Assembly (NCBI GenBank): GCA_008638375.1
Contig: CM018046.1
Span: forward strand, 1,164,501 to 1,228,500
Origin: Nyssa sinensis
Taxonomy: Eukaryota > Streptophyta > Magnoliopsida > Cornales > Nyssaceae
Direction of reading: 5' to 3'
Length of the DNA stretch: 64,000 nucleotides
The notes under the pieces were generated by a model. The model made no database searches, was not told where the DNA came from, and saw nothing but the letters and a program-made list of their open reading frames with translations. Position numbers and translations under genes: made by a program. Shown here piece by piece: positions 44,012-57,449 of the stretch (positions are counted from its first letter, which is position 1; the number at the start of each line of letters is the position of its first letter).

Positions 44012-44803
44012 TAAGAGATGACAAGTGTAATTTATCACCAAAACAGAAAAGATACCCATCAAGCAAGCTGAATTAATGCAAGAAAAATTGCTTGTTTACT
44101 TTTCTTTCACATATGGAAATTTTGCATGGAGAAAATTCTAGGAAGCAAGCGAAATTAATGTGAACCAAGACCTGATTTTATACCTTGACTCCATTATACA
44201 TGGTAGCATTGGATCCTCGAAGTCAAAAACTTTAGACATAACAACAGGTCTTCCACTTTTGCGCCAGGAAAATTCTTGGAAGTATGGAAATGTTTGCAAG
44301 CTGTTTCAAGTATGAAAGCTATTGTTGTATGGGTATCATGAATTCACTTGAGATTAGGCTAATAATTTTTCATAAAGTCTTTATGAAAAATTATTATCTT
44401 TTAATTTAATTAATTAATTCATCAATCTTTATATACAACATATTTTAAACACATCATTGGTAAACAATGGCAGAACTAGATCGTAAATGATAAAATTAGG
44501 GGAGAAAATTTAAAATTTAATAGTGTCTCTTATACAAATATGAAAAATTTTGGAGGGACAACTTCTAATTTTTAAAACAACTCCTATATAAAACAGTGTT
44601 AATAAATCAATTTTCAAAATTTTGGGGGCGTAGCCCCCCGTGTATGGGTCATCAAATTTAAATCAAATTCAAGCTTCAAAATATTTCTTTAAAAGAAGAA
44701 ATAAAAAGTAAACATGCAACAATATGTTACCAAATTTTGTTCAAATTCATATTTCAAATATGACATTGGATTAAAATTGACTCCAACAATTTAAGATATA
44801 TTT

Positions 44804-45313
44804 AAGTGTAAGTTCCACTGACCTCTCCTGAAATTTATGATAATTATACTGATCTTTTTTGAAATTTTTGAAATTACACTAACCTCCTCTACTTTACAAA
44901 ATATTATACAGATACCTCATTCCTATCATTTTTTTTTCAAAATGACGAAATTGTCCCTTTTATTTATTTATTTTTACATTTTTCTAATTTTGACCAATTT
45001 ATTCTAACTTTTTTTAAAGGCTTTTTATTTTTTTAATTTAAAAACAAATTTAAGGGAAATAACTTATTTTTATTTTATATAAAAATAAATTTAAGGTTTT
45101 TATCAATATTTATTTGAAAAATGAAAAAAAAAAACTGATCAAGATTTAAAAAATTGAAAAAAAATATATGAAAGAGACAGTTTTATCATTTTGAAGAAAA
45201 AATTAACTGGAGGAAAGTATCTGTATATTATTTTGTAAAATTTAAAATGTCAGTACAATTTCAAAACCTCTTAATTGTCATAAACTTCGAAAAATGTCAG
45301 TTTAGTTTACCTT
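44804..45313. mobile_element. Foldback MITE, copy 2
   Basis: Close to copy 1 at 11251-11778 with the same ends. It lacks the long (TA)n run of copy 1. Confidence 0.75.
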
Positions 45314-46530
45314 ATATTTAATGTACAAGTCTTGAAGATGGGGTTGCATATCCCGAATTTGTTCCTAGTTACCTGCTCAAAAACATGTGGTTGACAAGTT
45401 TTCATTAAAATGGAAAGAAAAAAAAAAGATATATAAGAATAAAAATTGTTACAAGCATGATTTGATTCATGTTCATGATTTTGTACATCTCTGCCAAATA
45501 AAAGTAGGAATAAATGCCATGACCAAATTTGCAAAGCCAATCATTCTCGTCATTTTACACCTCTTTAAATGAACTATAATCAATGGATCTCTACATGATA
45601 TTCAGATTAATTGTCTATATATCTGAACAATGCGAATAACTGTAATTATAATATTCATCCATTTAATAAGACTTATATAATAAAAAAATTATAATATGAT
45701 TTAAAGTGTCTTTCATGTGCATGACATATCTGTAATTATTTTAAATTACAAGTTTAGTTTATTTAAATTAGATCCGATATAGAAACGGGGGTCTTGGAAG
45801 CTACCTTTTTTAGCTTAACCTAATCCTCTGTTTTGACAAAAAATTACGACTTGCAATCGATCGTTTAAACTTATCCAAACAACCCAATAATTCAACTTAA
45901 TCTAAAATCACGTTGGTAGACCATGAATCTAAATTTCAAAAGGGGAGCCAAACATCCCTTTAATGACTTTTTTAAGTTTAAAATGGACTTTTCTGATTTG
46001 TTAGGTGTTTGTTTCGGCCTATTAGTTATATTAAATGGATCTACACTTAATCTAAATTAGACTTTTTCAAAAAGTAGTTTAGTGAAAAAAATTTCAAAAA
46101 GTAACTTACTGATACTTGTTAATAACTAATTCAAACACTATAATATTATTTAAGTACTTATTAAATATATTTATCTAACTACAAAATAACTTAAGTTACT
46201 TTTTCATAACTAGTTATTCAAACTATTTCTTAATTCAAATCATATGATTTTTACAATTCATCCAAACAAGGAAAAAAATCTGGACAGTTTGACATTATCA
46301 GCCGGCAATCTTGACATGACTTTGCCCATATCATCACGTGGAGTGTTTCAAAAAATGAAATATCTTGACTTGATCATATATCACGTGGAACATTGCAAAA
46401 AAATAAATACATAAAATCTGGACGGTGATTGGGTCAAGGGCCCAAGGCACGGATTCTAGCCTTAATGAACAAGCTCAAAAGAAAAGTGGGACTTCTGGTT
46501 CTGATCCCTATATTTTTTTAAAGGAATGAC
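45314..46530. other. Flanks of a lost S-domain kinase gene
   Basis: 45314-45630 matches the 3' flank of gene 2 (11779-12095), stopping about 200 bp before the stop codon. 46270-46530 matches the 5' flank (17985-18150). Where a gene of about 5 kb should lie there are only about 640 bp of unrelated AT-rich sequence (45631-46265). This reads as a deleted gene copy. Confidence 0.65.
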
Positions 46531-47240
46531 ATTGCTTGGTGTATGTTATATCCATTATTTCAAACACGAGGAAAATAATGATGTTAGGTATTTTTTTTCA
46601 TATGTTATATCTATTATTTCAAGCACGAGGACATATCAAAACTCAATTCAAACAGTGAATCCAAACTGGCCCAAACCCAATTTTAAACCCAAAAAAGTTA
46701 ACCCGAATTTGTTCCAAATTAAAATATGTTAATAATCGGACTAAACCCGAAACCAAACCCTAGAAAATTATTTTTTATTTTAAATTAACAAGCATATATA
46801 GTATATCATCCAACCCAATAAATAATATATTATATACAATCGTAAAATTACTAGTACAAATTGCAAAATGGTGCACATCTCCAAAGTTTGGAAAAATATT
46901 AGAAAAAAAAATTTTAAAATATAAATAAAAATAATAATATTAACTTTCTGTGCATTATCATCCAACCCAAAAAAAAATAAAAATTTCAAAGTGTGTATAT
47001 AAAAATATTGTTGCTAACATAATTTGAAGTTGGGTTCGGGTTGGGCTCGCATTTCCAAGGGTTGGGCTCGCATTTCCAAGGCCTTCACCCAAGTCCAGTT
47101 TGAATTAAAGTTGAACTCATGTTTTTTTTGCCCAAACCCGTCTCAAATTATAAAATAAATTATTCAACTTCAAAAATTTTCAACTTGAGCTCAACCAGGC
47201 TCAAGTTAAGTCACTCAAATTGCACCCCTAGCATTTTTAT
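46531..47240. other. Intergenic, short direct repeat only
   Basis: A 22-bp direct repeat, GGGTTGGGCTCGCATTTCCAA, lies near 47040-47082. The rest is AT-rich with nothing recognised. Confidence 0.5.
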
Positions 47241-47446
47241 TCAAGATTGTAGGCCTGATGGCCGTGACTGGATTTTATTAATAAATTCTCTTATCTTTGG
47301 GGAAAAAAAAAAAAACTTAGCATTTTCCATTTTCATAATAGCACATGAGATCAATGTGGTGTCTTCATGTTAATTGGTACTTGGCAAAGGTAATTGCAAA
47401 AGGCATACCCAAAATGGTGCCCAAGGCACAGTTTAGGGGAAAAAAA

Positions 47447-47930
47447 AGGATAAATTATATTTATTTTTCTTGAAATTTTTTACAATTATACTGATATTTT
47501 TTGATGTTTCTATAATTTCACTGACCTCTCCTGCTTACTTGATAATACACTAATACTTCCCCCTAATCAAAATAACAAAACTGCTCCTTTTATTATTTTA
47601 TATTTTTAAAATTTTGGCCAACTTTTTCTAACTTTTTTAAAAGATTTTTTTATTTTATATAAAAATAATTTTAAAGTAAAATAACTTATTTTTATTTTAT
47701 ATAAAAATAAATTTAAGATTTAAATTTATATTTATTTGGAAAATTAAAAAAGAATTAAAAAAAAAGGTCAAAATTAAAAAAATTAAAAAATTAAAATATT
47801 TATATATAAAAGGGTAGTTTTGTCATTATGAAAAAAAATTGACTGGAAGAAATATTTGTATAATGTCAGATAAAGTAGGAGAAATCAGTGTAATTCACAA
47901 ACCTTAAAGGATTTAGTGTAATTGTGAGAA
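47447..47930. mobile_element. Foldback MITE, copy 3 (diverged)
   Basis: Same internal layout as copy 1 (ACAATTATACTGAT, AATTTCACTGACC, CAAAACTG, and the inverted versions at the right). The outer right end is less conserved. 47240-47440 before it matches 29870-30060, so this MITE and its flank were duplicated together with the half copy at 30078. Confidence 0.65.
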
Positions 47931-48555
47931 ATCCAATGCCGCCTCTAGCATAAAGAAGTAAAGTGGTTGCTTTAGGCCCCACTTATGATGAAGGCCCCAA
48001 ATTTTGTGTATATTTATAGTACATTTGTATTAAAAGTAGAAGTATGAGGTATATAAAACTCTAAACCTTATTAAAGAAAATGTCCCAATATTCCATAAAT
48101 ATTTGTATTAAAAATAAAAGTAAAAGGTGCATAAAACACTCAACTTTATAAAATAAAATAAAAGGCTTCATATCCCATAAATGTCAAAATCAACAATTTT
48201 TTTTTTCACCAATAATATTTTGTACAAAAAAAAGAAAAAAACCCATTAAAATTAAATAAAAAAATTTGAACCGTTCGTAATAAATACAACTAATTCATAA
48301 CTCATCTCTTTCACACCTACTCGCTATCTCTTTGTCTTTCTCTCCCTCAAGGCTCTTTCTTTCTCTAATCTCTCTCAATCTTTCTAATTAACTTAAGCAG
48401 CATATAACATTCTCTCAGTTTTAAAATGTTAGGAGAAGAGAGAATCAAATTACTATCTATCTCAATTTTTTTTTCCTACCATGGTAAGTCTGTCATTTTT
48501 TTTTCTTTTATCATATATTATTTGTCTAATTTTAATTAAAAATAAACTAAAATAA

Positions 48556-49390
48556 TTCAACTGTGAAGATTTTTTATTGTCTATTTTGTAATTTTTAATT
48601 TTTAAATTTTTTATAATCTATTTTCTATTATCATATGTGTATGCTGATGGATTTATGAAAGTAGGGTTTTTTTTTTGGGTAAGTAGAGTTATGATTTAAT
48701 TGAAATAGAAATTCTTAAATAGATAAGAAAATAAAAATATAGGTAAGCCAAAAAAGAGTAATGCTATCCATACCATAAAATTTTACCAAATTTTCTTACT
48801 GGCTGACGTGGCTGTTCGGGTGTTAGTCAGTTAAATCTCTTGGTATATGTGGGTGCTAGTCAATTAAACATTTTAGTGCTAATCAATTAAGCCTCTTGGA
48901 CTCACCTGACATGACTAGTACCAAGAGGCTGAAGTCACTAGCACCAAGAGGCTGAAGTCACTAGCACCAAGAGCTAGTAAAATGTTAAGGTAATAATAGT
49001 GTTATTGGCCAAAAAAATGTGTATAAAAAAACTTATTATAATACAATACAATTTCAAAAATATATATTAAAAAACATGAACACAAAAAAAAAGGTAGGCA
49101 CATGGAGATAAATTCTGGGGAAACAAAAAAAATTGCATAAATAAAAGAAATTTTATAATTTAAAAAAAACAAGTTGAAAATTAAGTTTTTAGTAACTAAG
49201 AACTAATGCTTAATTTGATTGCAAAAAAAAATTAAATAATTTTATTACTTATAATTCTTTTATATTAATAAATTTATTTAAAATTGTCATTTTAAGTTTC
49301 AAATTCTTTGAGCTAAGTCCCTAAGAGACGGTGAGCGTAATTTATCACCAAAAGAAAAACAGAAAAAATACCCATTAATAATACATATAC
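48556..49390. repeat. Copy of the flank block, interrupted by a MITE
   Basis: It aligns with 5747-6280 and 43330-43840, apart from the insertion at 48756-49006. Confidence 0.7.
48756..49007. mobile_element. MITE of about 250 bp in the flank block
   Basis: The left end GAGTAATGCTATCCATACC and the right end, reversed CAATAACACTATTATTACC, are imperfect inverted repeats. Both are followed by AAAATTTTACCA / ACATTTTACTA. GCCAAAAA lies on both sides (about 48747 and 49008). Paralogues at 5932 and 43531 have no insert. An internal near-repeat TGAAGTCACTAGCACCAAGA occurs twice. It is a hAT- or Mutator-type MITE; the exact family is not decided. Confidence 0.7.
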
Positions 49391-51305
49391 TTCCAATGAT
49401 GTCAACCCTCGAGTCCAGATTGGGTGCTCGCATTTGAAGACTAGTTTGGAATTATGGTTTTGTTTGATTGCGATGATGGGTGCTCGCATTTGAATTATGA
49501 CAACTTTACATAGCTTTGAAAATTAGTTTTGAGCATTTAACATGTGGCCAAAAGCTCTATAGAACTAATAAAATTTGAAATTTTTTTCAATCTTTTATAA
49601 AACTGTAAAAAAATCTTTTTGCTGAGATGAAGTTTTCCACTGAAAAAATATGAAATGTTACACTTCCTCTGAAATGAAATTTTATAGTTTTGTAGTAATT
49701 TATTCTTTCAAATTTTCAGATTCAATATGAATTTTGTTGGATAGATCTCGATATTTAGAGTTCAAATATATAAATATTATTAAGAATATATTTATATATT
49801 TAAAGTTATTGAATTTTAAAGTTTACAAACTTTTTTTTTTGGCTACTCTAGATTTTATTAGATTGTTGTTGGAAGAGTATTTTTGACACTAAATTATTAA
49901 CATCATTACTAACTATTAAATAGAGTTGGTAACAATTTTCAAAAAAATAATAATCGTTTTGGGCATAATCATTTCAAAATTATATTATTATTAAAATATT
50001 TTTCTAGTTTAATTCTAGATAGACTTGTTCTGTTGCTATATTTTAATTACCATGTACATCTGAGCAATCTAATACTGCAATTCTGAAAGTCATCTAGCAA
50101 ACAAAACCTGTTTATTTTTTTTTTATTTAAACAATAAATTATATTATTGCATTAAATCAATAAATAATTGAAGTTTGGATAAATATATGTTAAATAATTG
50201 TATTCTAGACATAAATAATATTATGAAAAGTAAATGTGAGGAATGAATAGGGATTTGAAGATTGGTATGATTGGAATGAAAAAAGTAAAAATGTGAGACT
50301 ACCACTTCAAATATGAATAAGATACCAAAATGAAGATAAATTTGACGATGGTAGGTTGAAGATAATATTTAAAGTATACTATTCTTGAATTATGGGTCTG
50401 CATCAAGCAAGCTAAATTAATGCAAGAAAAATTGGTTACGTTGTAATTAAAGTACGTTTACAATATGAAAATTTTGCATCAAGAAAATTCTTGGAAGCAA
50501 GCGAAATTAATGTAAATCAAAACCTGATTTTATACGTTGACTTCATTATACATGGTAACATTGGATCCTCGAATTCAAAAACTTCAGTCATAACAAAAGG
50601 TCTTCCACGGCAGAACTAGATCGTTAACAATGGCAGAACTAGATCGTAAATGATAAAATTAGAGGAGAAAATTTAAAATTTAATATGTCTCTTATACAAA
50701 TATGAAAAATTTTGGAGGGACAACTTTTAATTTTTAAAAGAACTCCTATATAAAACAGTGTTAAAAAATCAATTTTCAAAATTTTGGGGGCCTCCCCGTG
50801 TATGGGCCCATCAAATTTAAATTAAAATTCGGGCTACAAAATTTTTCTTTAAAGGAAGAAATAAAAAGTAAACATGATATTGAAAAGTAAACAAGTTTTC
50901 ACCAAAATAGAAACAGAAAAAAAAGATATATAAGAATAAAAAAGCATGATTTGATTCATGTTCATGATTTTGTACATCTCTGCCAAATAAAAGTAGGAAT
51001 AAATGCCATGACCAAATTTGCAAAGCCAATCATTCTCTTCATCTTACACCTCTTTAAATGAACTATAATCAATGGATCTCTACATGATATTCAGATTAAT
51101 TGTCTATATATCTGAACAACAACAAATTAATATAATTTTGATATTGAACAAGTTTTTGAACTACTCGTCTAATGAAACTCATGAGTTCCATTGCTATATA
51201 TACAGTATACTCTATATATATATATAAATATAAAATGTAATGCCTGCAAGATTCAAGGCAATTGTTAAATAATTGAATCAGAGAAAAGATAGAAACTCCC
51301 ATCAC
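49391..51305. other. Intergenic and 3' flank of gene 4
   Basis: 49391-50400 is AT-rich with nothing recognised. 50400-51305 is a 3' flank copy like that of gene 2, with internal deletions (for example a jump at 50610-50650, where GGCAGAACTAGATCGT occurs twice) and without the foldback MITE. Confidence 0.6.
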
Positions 51306-51975
51306 TTATCGTGCTTCCATTATAGAAATGGACAAATCATTTTGTGAATAAGCTTTCGATTTGTTTTCAGTTGAAGTTGACTCAGACGCATTTCTTCCGG
51401 TGAAAAATGCAGGTTGTTTTGGAGCAGGTAAAGGCATAGTTTCATTGCTAAGCATAGAAATTACATCTGCCACAGTCGGCCTATCCGTTGCACTCTCTTG
51501 TACACATAAAAGAGCCACATGGATGGTTCTCAACAATTGATGTTCAGTACATGAATTGCCTAGTGTTGGATCCTTTAACTCCATTGCAGTCCCTTCTTTC
51601 CATAGCTCCCATGCCTGGCATGATGTAATTTTCATTTTCATTTTCATGCTCTGCTTTTTATTGTATATGCCAATGATTTGCTTGATAAAAATGCAATTAA
51701 ATTAAATTCTTTAAACATACTTACATATCCAATGAGGTTGAGCGGACGGTCAAAATGATAGAAACTAGTATTTCTCTTGCCACTCAAAATTTCCAAGATC
51801 AGGACTCCAAAACTAAAGACGTCAGACTTTACTGAGAAAGTTCCTTCCATGGCATATTCAGGAGACATGTAACCACTGTATCCAATAATTGAAAAAACTT
51901 CCTTAGTTTATCAAGAAATAAACAATATGTAAGGCTTGAAACTTCAATCCATCTAGAAACAGAGCTTACTTACTA

Positions 51976-52254
<279 letters not shown>

Positions 52255-52744
52255 TCATGAGATTAAAAACAAAATTGAATTTTTTGTAAACTAAGGAAAA
52301 TAGAAAAGCTTAGATATACAACATACCAAAGAGGAAGAAGTCCAAGCTCCTGTTGGGCATATACTCATAAATTAACATCTTTTCTCCTCCATGGATGAAT
52401 TGTCACAGGGTCAACTTTTTCGCCCAAATTTTTGCCCCTGTGCGGCGTCAAGACCCCTGCCTTGACCAGCCAACCACGCAACCCCCAAAGGAAACAGAAC
52501 CCCTAGAATAGGATTCCACCACCGTTGAGTCTACACAATTCAATTGCAACCACGAATAGAGACACACACAGAGAACACAGCTCTTTACAGGAAACCCATT
52601 CCCAACCTTTTATTCACTATATACTCATATGAATACAAAGGACTTGCCCAAAGGCTACAAAAATAGATTCTCCCTCACAGATTCGTCCACACCCCTTGTG
52701 TATAACTCTCTATACACTTCTGTTTCTAATACAAGAGACCTTGC

Positions 52745-52758
52745 CCCCTTTATATAGG
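52745..52758 (-). promoter_or_regulatory. TATA box of the solo LTR
   Basis: CCTATATAAAGGGG on the minus strand, same direction as gene 4. It could start transcripts into the rest of exon 4 and the kinase exons. Confidence 0.6.
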
Positions 52759-52969
52759 CAGAGATCTCAACCGCTCCATGTGACATGCACATGGCATGCA
52801 GTTGCCCCCAACTGCTAGGGTTTGTCACAGGCTGCCACCTGTGCTGTGCAGTTGCGCCCCAACTGCTAGGGCTTATCTGAAGCCTTGGATACGTGCCACC
52901 TGTGAGGATCCATGCATCCATTGTCGCACACAATGTGAGCCATTGGATCATGCCAGCATAGCAGGCAGT

Positions 52970-53250
52970 TGCCTTGCGCCCTCTGTCAGCCCGCAACTGC
53001 CTTGCGCTCAGCAACTGCCCCGCAACTGCCTTGCACAACTGCTCTGCGCCACAACTGCCTTGCGCCGAGCAACTGCCCTGCGCCGCAACTGCCTTGTGCA
53101 ACTGCACCGCAACTGCCCCGCAACTGCCTTGCGCAACCGCCTTGCGCCCAGCAACTGCTCTGCGCAACTGCTCAGCAACTGCCTTGCGCAACTGCCTTGC
53201 GCCCAGCAACTGCCCCGCGCAACTGCTCTGCAACTGCCTTGCGCCACAAC
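52970..53250. repeat. Degenerate CAACTGCCTTGCG minisatellite in the solo LTR
   Basis: About twenty units of 12-17 bp are built from GCAACTGC, CTTGCG and CCGC/CAGC pieces. Several frames on both strands are open here only because of the repeat. Confidence 0.85.
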
Positions 53251-56200
53251 TGCCAGCCCCGAGCCCACACTCAAGGACACGGCCATATGCAGTCCGTCTT
53301 GCACCCACGCACCACTTGACCCAATCCAAGCTTCCGTATTAGCCCTCGTTGCCAAGCCATGCCCCCACACGCCTTGGTCTTCCTTAGCCGCATAGGCCAC
53401 TCGCCCATGGGCGCTTCGAGGAGGTACTCCCCCCTATATATGTCAAATGACAATTTGTCCACCTGACAGGAGTGGATACAACCACTTGCAACATCAGTTC
53501 TTCCCCCTGTGTGCATCTGCCTTACCAAAGGCAGCCATGCACCAAACTGCTCACAAGCCACCGGCTGTACCAACTGTTAAACGTCTAAGCATCCTTCCCA
53601 ATACTTAGAATATTTTTGACATGCCCTTTCAGACATCCCATCTCTGGAATGACATTCCAACACTGAATGCCATTCTACTCACGAATCCCATTCCACCCTT
53701 GAATGTTATTCCGATGACTTAGCATTCCTTCCCTCGTGTCAAGCCATCAAGGCATGGCATGCCTCCCCATGCCCATGCCGCCGTGTCAAGTGTAAAAGGG
53801 TCTAACAGATGCAACACCCCAACACCCGTACAAGATTCATGTGTTGGAGTTTGGCAATGAGTACAAGTTCATTCTTGAACTGCACAAGTCCTTGCCCTGA
53901 TGTTTTTGAAAGCCTTTTAATTGCTATTGCTCGCCCATCAGAGACGCTTCCCTATTATAATGATCTACATGTCATTCATAATATTCACAAAAACTAATCA
54001 AATGTTATTTGACAGGATTTGCAGATTACCTTGTAAACAGGTCCAAAACCACCCTCTCCAAGTTTATTTTCATTTGAGAAATCATTTGTGGCTGCAACAA
54101 TTGAAGCAAAGCTAAACATCTTCAAATCATGGCTTTCCCTCCCTCCATTTTCAATCTCATTCGCATTGTTAAAGCTGTCTGATGATGTCAACTCATGTAA
54201 ATACTGTTGTTGCCATTTTTTCTCCTCCCCTACAAGCAGGAACTCAGTTAGTGCCACTAACCACTCACAAGTAAATTTAGTATATAACTAAATCTGGGAA
54301 TATATGTGTGTGTATATGATGTGCTAACTGTAGGACATATACCTTCTCTTCTATGCCTGTTGATCCTTAAATAGCAGAACAAGCCCAGCAAAAGCATGAG
54401 TAGAGAAATAGCTACAGCAATGATTAACCATATCCACCACCTGTTTCCTGCATAAATATCATTTTGTTAAATAATTGATTACCATTTGCTGAAAAATTCA
54501 TGTACCATCTTGTATCTACATATTTCTAGAATGCAATGCTCTATAATCACAAAAAATACAAGAAAAATAATCACAAATTTAGTTGTTATTTGAAACCCCT
54601 TTCTTATTAATCCTCTGTATTTATCCTTAACTTCCCCGACTTTCCTATTCAATGATCAATCTTTGGATGAGTTTTGGAATATGCTAATCTGCCCAGAGCT
54701 GCACTTATCCCATAGGTCAGCTTGAGTCACACAGATGTCTTTACAGGGTAAAAAAATGAAAACACAAATTGCATCCAATTGGGCCCTTTCTGAATTTTTT
54801 TGTTTTATTGTTTTTTTTTTTTTATAATGTGGTAGATTTAGATGTCTAAATTGGAATTGAATTGCAGGCCAAATATTTGAATGTATATGTTTTTTAGCGT
54901 GAGACTGAGTATAAAGGTATCATTGCAATAAAAATATGTTTTTTAGAGGGAAAGGAGTGACCCCAAACCAGAAATGATCGACGAAGAACCATGGACACTT
55001 GCAAAAGCTAAGGAGTAAAATAGCTGAATTTCAGAAGCTAAAAGACACTCTTCTCAAGCCAGAAAAGCATGAATGTTAAAAGGCATATAATGAATCTGAC
55101 CTGTACAGTACCAAATATAATTTTGAAAAATCTCCAAAATGAATTGTGAACCTTAATTTTGGGTTTTGCTCAAGCCAGAGAGTTTTATATGGCTGCTGAT
55201 CTTTTGCGCTGCATATCCCTATCTTCTCTTTCAGAGCTTTAGAAATTTATAAATTTCTGGTAACTATTTGAAGTGGCCAAGGGAGCTGCTATAAAAAGCC
55301 ATTCAAATTGGCTAAACGCATGACTTAAATACATGAAGGGAAAATGCTCATCGTTGTTGTGATCTTCCAGCCTTCATTTCTAAATTTCCTTGAAACAGAA
55401 TCACCTTTAGTCCAACCAGCCCTTCGTTTTGGCTGAATTAGTAGTTATAGAGATGTTCCTCTGTTAGTTGTCCCAGGCAATTCCCAGACATGGATCTACA
55501 GAATTTCTATTATCAGTAAGGGATCCCGTCAGCAGTAGTGGCCCAAAACTCTTGGGATTGGAGTTTTATTTGCATCTTAGTTCTCTTGTGGGCATAATAT
55601 CAACTTCTATATCTCAATTCGCTGCAATTACTCTGCTAGAAGGTTATAAGCAATCTCATTGTGCCTGAACCTGATTTAACTCATCATCAGTTTATTTGCG
55701 ATAATTTCTTTTTTATTGTATCAAGGTTTTGGATGTCCAAAGCTTTTTGCTTGCAGGTTTTTTGTTGGCTTACTACGGTTGGAAGTTTAGTCAAGATGAT
55801 AGCTTAACATGGCTTAATTCAGTTTTGTAATCAAAGGAACCAACTAGGAATGTACAGACAGAGAATGTTTACCATAGAAGACCCAAATCTGAAGCAGGGC
55901 TTTTAAAGCAGTAAAATTGTGTGAGATGGTCTTTGAATGTCTTGCACTTTGCCAATTGTACATGCCTATATATTAACATGTTGTCTAATAGGTTTAAGCA
56001 ATCTTATCCAGTCTAGATAATTTGAAAGTGTTTGGAAAGAGAAAATAAATAACAGCTCAACCAAGTCACCAGAATAGGGATTATTGCCTGATAAGTTTGA
56101 AGTTGTGGGTTTAATTTTCTGTATTAAGTGTGTGTGTGTGTGTGTGTATCAAAAGGAAAATTTACAGATATATGCTGGGCAATTGGAATTAGGGAACCTG

Positions 56201-57449
56201 AATCAGAAGCCCATCATGTACAGTTTACCCATGTGGGAAACTCAATCCAGTTCAAACTATAATTCAGAAATGGAGATAAAATGGACTTACCTTTGGATGA
56301 ATTGCCTCGTACCAGAACATAGATGATCATGCTATTAGGGTTATTATCTTCACGATGCACCAAATTACCACTCCAAATTATACAACCCGTTCCATTGCTA
56401 TTGTTGATAAAGCCAAGACAAGTGCAATCGTTCCAGCACCTTTCCATACAATCACTAAGACTTAAGCTAGAATTGTCATTAATGCCAGAGTTGCCTACAA
56501 AATATCCTCTTCTTTGCTCAAACCTATCATTATGGCCCCTGCAATCTGGCACCAGCGAATTGGCACACCCATTATCTGACTCATACCCATAACAAAAATC
56601 AGCAGGGCCAATAGAACGACTATTAGCAGCATCCAGAATTTGCCCATTTGGAGTCAAGATCCACATAGGTAAATTTTGATGAGCAGCATAAAAAATGATA
56701 GACCTCTCAACAATGTTAGATACATAACTGATATTGTAATGAAACATGTCAGAACCAGAATTCAATGCAGGCATGAAATCAAAACTTTGATCTCTCAATA
56801 ACCCACTACTCCAATAAACCTCTCCTCGCCGGTAAATGACCAGTTGTTGCGACTCCCAGTTCAAAGTGAAAGCCCCAAAAGCTACATCATTATCACTTAG
56901 CCAAGAAGTAAGACACCAATCTTGCCCAGTTATGATGTTTTGACCAAGTTTCATTCCGGGCAAAAGGGTGTTGGTAGGATGATCAAAGCTTTCCCATAAA
57001 CGCCTCTGAGTTTCATCCATCAGAACAAAGTTACCTGAATCATCTAGAGTTGCATTAACATTGCCTGTCGCCACTTGATCAGAGATATTTAAAATAGTGT
57101 TCCCTCCACTGGTAATTTTCAATATTCCTGTGCCATCAATTGTGAGAACTCCAGAATTGTTCAAAATAGGTGTGTTTGGATTGGCAACCCATACTGGTCT
57201 AGCTTGGTCATCGTTTGTGTACCATATTCCAAAATAACTGTAATTCGCATTGTCAAGAGTGAAAAATCCTAAAGTGAAGTTTCCACCTTGAGAAACAAGA
57301 GGATTAGAGGAGGAGTTAAGTTCATCACCAATTCCAATGGTATCTGCTCCTGCTACGAGGGAGGAATCGAGTCCCCAGATGCATAAGAATGCGAAGATGA
57401 GAAACGAAATTAGTTTCATAGAGACTCCTTCTCTGGTAGCCATAACCAT

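Larger units (their letters stand above)
52398..53811 (-). mobile_element. Solo LTR inserted in gene 4 exon 4 (about 1.41 kb)
   Basis: Compared with gene 2, exactly one block is inserted at GGATG|CAACACC, and GATG is repeated on both sides (52394-52397 and 53808-53811). On the minus strand the block starts TGTTAGACCC and ends CCCTGTGACA. It has a TATA box (CCTATATAAAGGGGG, 52745-52758), a transcript-like stretch and a polyadenylation-type signal GAATAAAAGG about 140 bp downstream. That is the layout of U3-R-U5. There is no second LTR or internal region, so it is a solo LTR. The three extra bases ATT at one end leave the exact border and duplicate length open. Confidence 0.8.

Noticed and set aside
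52655..53400. Overlapping Ala/Cys-rich open frames on both strands
   Set aside because: They arise from the CAACTGCCTTGCG minisatellite in the solo LTR and have no domain or start context.
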